From Streptomyces sindenensis (GTDB lineage Bacteria; Actinomycetota; Actinomycetes; Streptomycetales; Streptomycetaceae): a DNA stretch of 64,000 bases. Under the pieces are notes generated by a model. The model was not told the DNA's origin and searched no databases. It saw nothing but the letters and a program-made list of their open reading frames with translations. Shown piece by piece: positions 58,526 through 64,000 of this stretch (the first letter of the stretch is position 1; each line of letters starts with the position of its first letter). Both the position numbers and the translations under genes were made by a program. The stretch lies in assembly GCF_014649035.1 (NCBI RefSeq), contig NZ_BMSG01000012.1:62001-126000 (forward strand), read 5' to 3'.

Positions 58526-61057
58526 ATGGACGACGACGGCACGCGGGGTGTACGGGGACCGAGCGCGGACAGGGCCCCCGGACCGGCCGTTCCGCCACCC
58601 CCCGCGCACCCGCCGCGGGTACCGAACCCCGCCACCGGCACGCATCCGGCCGACCGTCACCCGGGCGACCGGAACGAGGCCGACCGGTATCCGGCCGACC
58701 ACCACCCGGGCCCGCCGGCCGAGCAGCGGCGCTCGGGGGGCGCGTCCGTCCCGTCGATGGAGCACCGCCCGGCCGGTCCCGCCCCGGCGGTCCCGCCCTC
58801 CGAGCCGCCGCCCCCCGGATCCCCGGTCGACGCCTGGCTGCGCACCCCCCGCCCCCAGCAGGAACCGGGTGTCTGGCGGTACGGATACACCCCGCCCCCG
58901 CCCGAGGAGTCCGAGCGGGTCTCCGACCGGTCGCTGCTCGTCGGCGCACTCATCGCCCTGCTCTCCGCGCTGCTGCTGTGGTCGCTGTGGCGCAACGGCT
59001 ACCTCCCCTACCGCCTCGTCCCGCTGAAACTCTTCACCCCGGGGGAGTGGTGGAACCCCGGCACGTCCGGTGGCCCCCGCACCATCGAGGGCAGCGACGC
59101 CCTCACGGTGTACGAGGCGATCCTCTTCGGTCTGCTGGCCTACGGCTGCGGCCGGATCGGCAACTTCTCCGAACTCTTCCGCCGCCATGTCGCGGAGCGC
59201 GGCCAGCCCTTCCTCGCCCTGACGGCGGCCGCCGCGGCGGGCCTGGCCCAGCTGCTCGTCTGGAAGGAGACGCTCCCGGTCGTCCGCCCGGTCCTGGTCC
59301 TCGTCGCCTCCGTGGCGGGCGGCGAGATCTACCAGAGCCAGACCGTCGTCAACGTGATCTACGGGCTGATCGCCGCCGCCGTCCTCTGGCCCTTCGCCCG
59401 GCTCGGCCGCTGGCGCGAACTGATCGCCACCCGCTGGGGCGGCGGCCCCGCCCCCGCGTCCGCCGCCAGCTCGGCGCCCGCCACCACGACCTCCGCCGAC
59501 CAGTGGCCCGAACTGCGCGCAGCGGGCTGGACCGACGCCGCGGACACCCTCACCGCCGAGGTCCGCACCGGTCGCATGAACGACGTGGACGTGGCCCGGC
59601 TGCGCCACGCCTGGGCGCTCGCCACCCGGCGGCCCGACCGGCTCGGCCCCCTCGCCGAGTCCGTCCTGCGGACCGGCGGGGCCGCCGCCCTGCACCCCTC
59701 CGGCCACCGCGACCTCCCGCGGCGCACCGCCCGCCACGATGTGCTCACCGGCCAGGTCAGGATCGGCCGGTGCGCCGACGACCCGCACAACCCCTACATC
59801 CGCCGGGGCACGGGCCTCGCCCTGGACCCCGCGCTGCTCGGCACCTCCCTGCTCGCCGTCGGGCCTCCCGGCGCCGGGAAGTCCGCCCGGCTGCTCCGGC
59901 CGGCCGTCGAGGCGCTCGCCCTGCGCGCGCTGGCCGGACAGGCGGCGGTCCTCGCCGTCGGCGGAGCGGGTGAGCCGCTCGGCCCGGACGATGCCTTCGA
60001 CGTCGTCGTCCGGGTCGGCAACCCCGGCTCTGCCCACGACATCGACCTGTACGGCGGCACCACCGACCCCGACGAGGCGGCAGCCGTCCTCGCCGAAGGG
60101 CTCGTCGGCGATGTCGGCAGCCTCGACAGCCGCCGCGCCGCCACCGTCCTCGCCCAACTGCTCGGCCCGTACCGCGCGGCCCACGGCCACTTCCCCTCCG
60201 TGCCCGAACTACGGGAACTCCTCGACGGCACACCGGCCGCGTTCGCCGGGCTCCGCACCTCCCTGGAAGCCGCCGGTCACCACGCGATGCTCCGCGAGCT
60301 GGACGCGCGGTCCCGGCAGGCAGGCGGCCCCGGCGACCCGGCACCCGTCCTCGCCGACCGGGTGGCCCTGCTCGACCGGCCCACGTTCGCCGGGTTCTTC
60401 GCCACCGGCCCGGACGCCCGCCCCTTCGAGCTGCGCGCACTCGGCCAGTACCCGCTGCGGGTCCGTGTCGACCTGCCGGAGCGCGGCCACGCGGAGGCGT
60501 CCCGGCTGCTGACCCGGCTGCTCCTCGCCCAGTTCACCGCGATCACCGCGGCCCGCACCGATACCTCGCTCTTCGTCTGCCTCGTTCTCGACGACGCCAC
60601 CCACGCCGTCACCGCCGAGACCGTCCGGGGCATCCGCCGACTGCGCTCGGTCAACGCCGGTGCGGTGCTCGCCCTCCGTACCGTCGACGACGTCCCCGAA
60701 GCCCTGCACACCCCGCTGCTCGGCGCGGTCGGCTGCACGGCGGCCTTCTCCGGCATCACCACCTGGGACGGCAAACGCTTCGCCGAGGCCTGGGGCAAGG
60801 AGTGGGTGGAGACCCGCGAGGTCGCCCAGCACACCGTCTTCGCCGACCAGCCCTTCACCCGCGCCCTGCACGCCCTGCGCAAGCTCGTCACCGGCAAGGC
60901 CGTGACCACGGACGCCGTGACCGTACGTCAGGTCGAGCGGGAACGCTGGTCGGCCTCGGAACTGGCGTACGGGGTGCCCGCCGGTCACGCGGTGCTCTCC
61001 CTCACCACCGTCCAGGGCGAACACGCACCCCCCCTCCTCGTCCACCTCGACGGCTGA
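58526..61057 (+). CDS. Integral membrane P-loop ATPase, VirD4/TraG-like
   Basis: 843 residues. The first 125 are Pro/Arg/His-rich and probably disordered. About four membrane segments lie between 135 and 300 (for example LVGALIALLSALLLWSLW). The cytoplasmic part has Walker A GPPGAGKS at 446-453, an acidic strand end LVLDDATH (Asp689, Asp690) as Walker B and a C-terminal ATPase segment with LALRTVDDVPEAL. This layout is that of type IV coupling proteins, but the second half is diverged. No relaxase, conjugation or T4SS genes are near. It could move DNA or proteins in growth or sporulation; function is unknown. Confidence 0.78.
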   Translation: MDDDGTRGVRGPSADRAPGPAVPPPPAHPPRVPNPATGTHPADRHPGDRNEADRYPADHHPGPPAEQRRSGGASVPSMEHRPAGPAPAVPPSEPPPPGSPVDAWLRTPRPQQEPGVWRYGYTPPPPEESERVSDRSLLVGALIALLSALLLWSLWRNGYLPYRLVPLKLFTPGEWWNPGTSGGPRTIEGSDALTVYEAILFGLLAYGCGRIGNFSELFRRHVAERGQPFLALTAAAAAGLAQLLVWKETLPVVRPVLVLVASVAGGEIYQSQTVVNVIYGLIAAAVLWPFARLGRWRELIATRWGGGPAPASAASSAPATTTSADQWPELRAAGWTDAADTLTAEVRTGRMNDVDVARLRHAWALATRRPDRLGPLAESVLRTGGAAALHPSGHRDLPRRTARHDVLTGQVRIGRCADDPHNPYIRRGTGLALDPALLGTSLLAVGPPGAGKSARLLRPAVEALALRALAGQAAVLAVGGAGEPLGPDDAFDVVVRVGNPGSAHDIDLYGGTTDPDEAAAVLAEGLVGDVGSLDSRRAATVLAQLLGPYRAAHGHFPSVPELRELLDGTPAAFAGLRTSLEAAGHHAMLRELDARSRQAGGPGDPAPVLADRVALLDRPTFAGFFATGPDARPFELRALGQYPLRVRVDLPERGHAEASRLLTRLLLAQFTAITAARTDTSLFVCLVLDDATHAVTAETVRGIRRLRSVNAGAVLALRTVDDVPEALHTPLLGAVGCTAAFSGITTWDGKRFAEAWGKEWVETREVAQHTVFADQPFTRALHALRKLVTGKAVTTDAVTVRQVERERWSASELAYGVPAGHAVLSLTTVQGEHAPPLLVHLDG

Positions 61058-61107
61058 GACGGCCCCACCGGCTACCCGGAAGTAACGCGAAGGTCGACGG
61101 AGAGCGG

Positions 61108-61136
61108 TTACCGGCACCCTGCCAGCCTGGCAGAAT
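61108..61136 (+). promoter_or_regulatory. Candidate promoter and palindrome of the PucR gene
   Basis: TTACCG (61108-61113) and CAGAAT (61131-61136) are spaced 17 bases. The palindrome CTGCCA-GCC-TGGCAG (61119-61133) covers the spacer and overlaps the -10, suggesting autoregulation or a repressor site. The ATG of the PucR gene is 117 bases further on. Confidence 0.45.
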
Positions 61137-61252
61137 CGAAGGGAGCCGTTCATACGGGACGGCGAAATGCGGGGCCACCGTCACGGCCGGGGGACCGGTC
61201 GTCCGTGCGGCGGCGCCCGCGACCTCATCCCCGACCCCGAGGTTCCCCGCCC

Positions 61253-62836
61253 ATGCCCCCCACGCTCGCCTCGCTCGTCCAGCACTCGGCGCTCAAGCTC
61301 ACCGTGCGGGCGGGCGCGGACCGGCTCGGCACCCCCGTGCGCTGGGCCCACGCCAGCGAGCTCGCCGACCCCGTTCCGTACATGGACGGCGGCGAACTCC
61401 TCCTCGTGACCGCCACCAACCTCGACGCCGAGAACGCCGACTCCATGCGCCGGTACGTACGGCGGCTGGCCGGAGCCGGAGTCGCCGGGGTCGGCTTCGC
61501 GGTCGGGGTCAACTACGACGACATCCCGCAAGCGCTCGTCGACGCCGCCGAGGAAGCCGGCCTGCCGCTCCTCGAAGTCCCCCGCCGCACCCCGTTCCTC
61601 GCCATCAGCAAGGCCGTCTCCGCCGCCATCGCCGCCGACCAGTACCGCGCGGTCACCGCCGGCTTCGAGGCCCAGCGCGAGCTGACGAAGGCCGCGCTCG
61701 CCGGGGACGGGCCCGCCGACCTCCTCGCCCGGCTCGCCGCCCACATCGACGGCTGGGCCGCCCTGTACGACACCTCCGGCGTGGTCCTCGCCGCCGCACC
61801 CGACTGGGCCGCCCGCCGCGCCGCCGCCCTCACCCCCGACGTCGAACGCCTCCGGGACCGGCCCGCCCCCGCCAGCATCGTCGTCGCCGACAGCGAGGAC
61901 CGGGTGGAGCTCCAGTCGCTGGGTACCGGCCGCCGGGCGCGCGGCGCGCTGGCCGTCGGAACGGGCGCGGCGCTCGGGACCGCCGAGCGGTACGCCGTAC
62001 ACTCCGCCGTCGCCCTCCTCACCCTCACCACCGCCCGCTCCCGCTCCCTCCAGGGCGCCGAGCAACGCCTCGGCGCCGCCGTCCTGCGGATGCTCCTCGC
62101 CGGCCAGCCCGACCACGCCCGGGCCGTCGCCGGAGACCTCTACGGCGACCTGCTCGACGCCCCGTTCCGGCTGATCATCGCCGAGGCCGCCGCGCCCGCC
62201 GCACCCGAACCGCTCACCGAGGCCATGGAGGCCGCCGCCGCCCGTACCGGCGAGGCGCTCCTCCTGGTCCCCGAGGGCGAACGCGTCGTCGTGCTCGCCG
62301 CCGACGGCGGAGCCGCCTGCGCCGCCTGCGCCGCCTACGCCGAGGCCCAGGACGACCGCGCCCCGCGCGAGGGCGGTGCCGAGGACGGCGACGTCGTGGT
62401 GGGGCTCTCGGCCCCCGCCGGCCCGATCGCCGTCTCCGCCGCGTACAAGCAGGCCGAACAGGCCCTCTCCGTCGCCCGCCGCCGGGGCAGGGCCCTCGTC
62501 GAGCACGAGGAGCTGGCCGCCGGTTCGGTCCTCCCGCTGCTCGCCGACGACGCCGTACGGGCCTTCGCCGACGGCATGCTCCGCGCCCTGCACGAGCACG
62601 ACGCCAAGGGCCGCGGCGACCTCGTGGCCTCCCTGCGCGCCTGGCTCTCCCGCCACGGCCAGTGGGACGCCGCCGCCGCCGACCTGGGCGTGCACCGGCA
62701 CACCCTGCGCTACCGGATGCGCCGGGTGGAGGAGATCCTCGGCCGCTCGCTGGACGACCCGGACGTCCGCATGGAGCTGTGGCTCGCCCTCAAGGCCACG
62801 GCGGCGACCGCACCCGCCGAGGCCCCCGGAGGCTGA
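61253..62836 (+). CDS. PucR-family transcriptional regulator
   Basis: 527 residues from ATG 61253. The N-terminal PucR sensor domain is marked by RWAHASELADPVPYMDGGEL and LVTATNLDAENA, a GGDEF-like intermediate region follows, and the C-terminal helix-turn-helix is WDAAAADLGVHRHTLRYRM with RRVEEILGRSLDDPD. Members control purine, amino-acid and GABA catabolism; GabR-like PucR regulators often precede gabT/gabD genes. It probably activates the dehydrogenase gene 204 bases downstream, perhaps also gabT. An alternative start at 61205 is less like the family. Confidence 0.88.
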   Translation: MPPTLASLVQHSALKLTVRAGADRLGTPVRWAHASELADPVPYMDGGELLLVTATNLDAENADSMRRYVRRLAGAGVAGVGFAVGVNYDDIPQALVDAAEEAGLPLLEVPRRTPFLAISKAVSAAIAADQYRAVTAGFEAQRELTKAALAGDGPADLLARLAAHIDGWAALYDTSGVVLAAAPDWAARRAAALTPDVERLRDRPAPASIVVADSEDRVELQSLGTGRRARGALAVGTGAALGTAERYAVHSAVALLTLTTARSRSLQGAEQRLGAAVLRMLLAGQPDHARAVAGDLYGDLLDAPFRLIIAEAAAPAAPEPLTEAMEAAAARTGEALLLVPEGERVVVLAADGGAACAACAAYAEAQDDRAPREGGAEDGDVVVGLSAPAGPIAVSAAYKQAEQALSVARRRGRALVEHEELAAGSVLPLLADDAVRAFADGMLRALHEHDAKGRGDLVASLRAWLSRHGQWDAAAADLGVHRHTLRYRMRRVEEILGRSLDDPDVRMELWLALKATAATAPAEAPGG

Positions 62837-62921
62837 GCACCGCCCGTCGGGCGGGCGATCCGCGCCCCACCCCCACTCCTTCCGCCAAATCGGCGCACCC
62901 GGCCCCCGCTCCGCTCCACGC

Positions 62922-62948
62922 CGGACAAACGCCCCGAGCGCCTGTCCG
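62922..62948. promoter_or_regulatory. Inverted repeat upstream of the gabD-like gene
   Basis: A 6-bp inverted repeat CGGACA-N15-TGTCCG (62922-62927 with 62943-62948), 4 bases before a -10-like TACCGT (62952-62957). It is a plausible binding site for the PucR protein encoded just upstream. Confidence 0.35.
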
Positions 62949-63040
62949 CCCTACCGTGGGACCACAGAGGGGAGCCTTCCGGGCGCCCACGACGAGACAC
63001 ACCCCCACCTCCTCACGACCTCCGAAGGGCCGGAACCTCC

Positions 63041-64000
63041 ATGACTTCGCCCCACGCCTTCTGGGTGGCCGGCCGCCGGGCCACCGGTGCCGACAGCTTC
63101 GACGTCACCAACCCGTACGACGGACGCCTCGTCGGGACCGTCAGCGTGCCGACCGACGCCCAGGTCGAGGAGGCCGTCGCCGCCGCCCACGCCGTACGCG
63201 ACGCGTTCGCCGCCACTCCGGCGCACGTTCGGGCCGCGGCCCTCGACCACGTCGTACGGCGGCTCATGGAGCGCACCGAGGAGATCGCCCAGCTGATCTC
63301 GGCGGAGAACGGCAAGCCGATCAAGTGGGCCCGCGGCGAGGTCGGCCGGGCCGTGTCCGTGTTCCGGTTCGCCGCCGAGGAGGCCCGCCGCTTCAACGGC
63401 GGCGAGGCTCAGCGGCTCGACACCGACCTCGGCGGCACCGGCCGCCTCGGGCTGACCCGGCGCTTCCCGCGCGGGGCCGTCCTCGGCATCGCGCCCTTCA
63501 ACTTCCCGCTGAACCTCAGCGCCCACAAGGTCGCCCCGGCCATCGCCGTCGGCGCCCCGATCATCCTCAAGCCGGCCCCGGCGACGCCGATCTCCTCGCT
63601 CATCCTCGGCGAGCTGCTGGCCGAGACCGACCTCCCGGCCGGCTCCTGGTCCGTCCTGACGGTCCCGAACGACAAGATGCCCGCCCTCGTCCAGGACGAG
63701 CGGCTGCCGGTCATCTCCTTCACCGGCTCGGGCCCGGTCGGCTACGCGATCATGGAGTCGGTGCCCCGCAAGCACTGCACCCTGGAGCTCGGCGGCAACG
63801 GCGCGGCGGTCGTCCTCGGCGACTACTCCTCGGAGGCGGACCTGGACTGGGCAGCGACCCGGATCGCCACCTTCTCCAACTACCAGGGCGGCCAGTCCTG
63901 CATCTCCGTGCAGCGCGTCATCGCCGACGCCTCGGTCTACGACCGCCTCGTCCCGAAGATCGTCGCCGCCGTCGAGGCCCTCGTCACCGGTGACCCGGCC
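63041..64000 (+). CDS. gabD: Aldehyde dehydrogenase, succinate-semialdehyde dehydrogenase-like, 3'-truncated by window edge
   Basis: 320 residues are present from ATG 63041 (MTSPHAFWVAGRRATGADSF), in a frame still open at the last base. The cofactor region VLGIAPFNFPLNLSAHKVAP, the Glu in CTLELGGNG and the catalytic Cys in QGGQSCISVQR are visible; the C-terminus lies outside. The sequence resembles the ALDH group that includes succinate-semialdehyde and lactaldehyde-type dehydrogenases. Following a PucR regulator and gabT, oxidation of succinate semialdehyde to succinate is the likely role, but a glyceraldehyde-3-phosphate-type substrate cannot be ruled out. Confidence 0.78.
   Translation, partial: MTSPHAFWVAGRRATGADSFDVTNPYDGRLVGTVSVPTDAQVEEAVAAAHAVRDAFAATPAHVRAAALDHVVRRLMERTEEIAQLISAENGKPIKWARGEVGRAVSVFRFAAEEARRFNGGEAQRLDTDLGGTGRLGLTRRFPRGAVLGIAPFNFPLNLSAHKVAPAIAVGAPIILKPAPATPISSLILGELLAETDLPAGSWSVLTVPNDKMPALVQDERLPVISFTGSGPVGYAIMESVPRKHCTLELGGNGAAVVLGDYSSEADLDWAATRIATFSNYQGGQSCISVQRVIADASVYDRLVPKIVAAVEALVTGDPA

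Noticed and set aside
58526..61057. Integrative conjugative element suggested by the VirD4-like ATPase
   Set aside because: No integrase, relaxase, att site or other transfer gene nearby, and flanking genes are core metabolism.
60802..63993. A 1063-codon open frame on the plus strand
   Set aside because: Arg/Pro-rich shadow of the membrane ATPase, PucR and dehydrogenase genes, caused by very high G+C. The real dehydrogenase at 63041 is in a different frame and runs off the window.

Overview
The window reads as a stretch of core chromosome from a Streptomyces or a very close actinomycete. The evidence is very high G+C with strong third-position GC bias, frequent GTG starts, ATGA/GTGA gene overlaps, a whiG sporulation sigma factor gene, four tandem type I signal peptidase genes, and gene order that I recognise from Streptomyces chromosomes (glnD-ffh-rpsP-khpA-rimM-trmD-rplS-sip genes ... 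whiG-rpsB-tsf-pyrH-frr-cdsA-rlmN). I found no rRNA, no tRNA, no insertion sequence, no CRISPR array and no prophage.

Layout. 1-8.4 kb: the 3' end of glnD, ffh, a divergent methyltransferase, a SprT-like zincin, then rpsP, a KH protein, rimM, trmD and rplS. 8.4-12.8 kb: four signal peptidases, a NUDIX protein and a DUF2469 protein. 12.9-18.9 kb: a YraN-like protein, ComM and DprA in an overlapping cluster, then whiG, a TetR regulator and an M23-like protein. 18.9-25.0 kb: an unusual 34-bp tandem repeat, then rpsB, tsf, pyrH, frr, cdsA and rlmN. 25.1-29.2 kb: a TPP riboswitch and the thiamine ABC transporter it appears to control. 29.1-36.2 kb: a two-component system, two glycosyltransferase-type genes, an AHSA1 protein and an ABC exporter pair.

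36.2-64 kb is dominated by polyamine and GABA metabolism. One block has a class III aminotransferase coupled to its Lrp regulator, with a divergent aldehyde dehydrogenase followed by an orphan polyamine-type binding lipoprotein. After an interruption (membrane protein, methyltransferase, GDPD, adenosine deaminase, DUF4190, NADAR) comes a second block: aldehyde dehydrogenase, binding lipoprotein, PotABC-type transporter and a PuuB-like FAD oxidase. GabT lies at 57-58 kb. A PucR-type regulator and a succinate-semialdehyde-dehydrogenase-like gene, cut by the window end, follow. Together these could import polyamines, oxidise or transaminate them to GABA-level intermediates, and pass GABA to succinate. 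A DasR-type operator in front of a secreted chitinase sits in the middle.

The less routine signals are the tandem repeat before rpsB, a 131-bp gene overlap within the signal peptidase cluster, an M23 protein lacking one catalytic His, an ABC ATPase with a non-standard signature motif, a chromosomal VirD4/TraG-like membrane ATPase, and several palindromes in promoters of the polyamine genes. I did not find a clearly new multi-gene system. All function calls come from reading motifs and context, with no database search.
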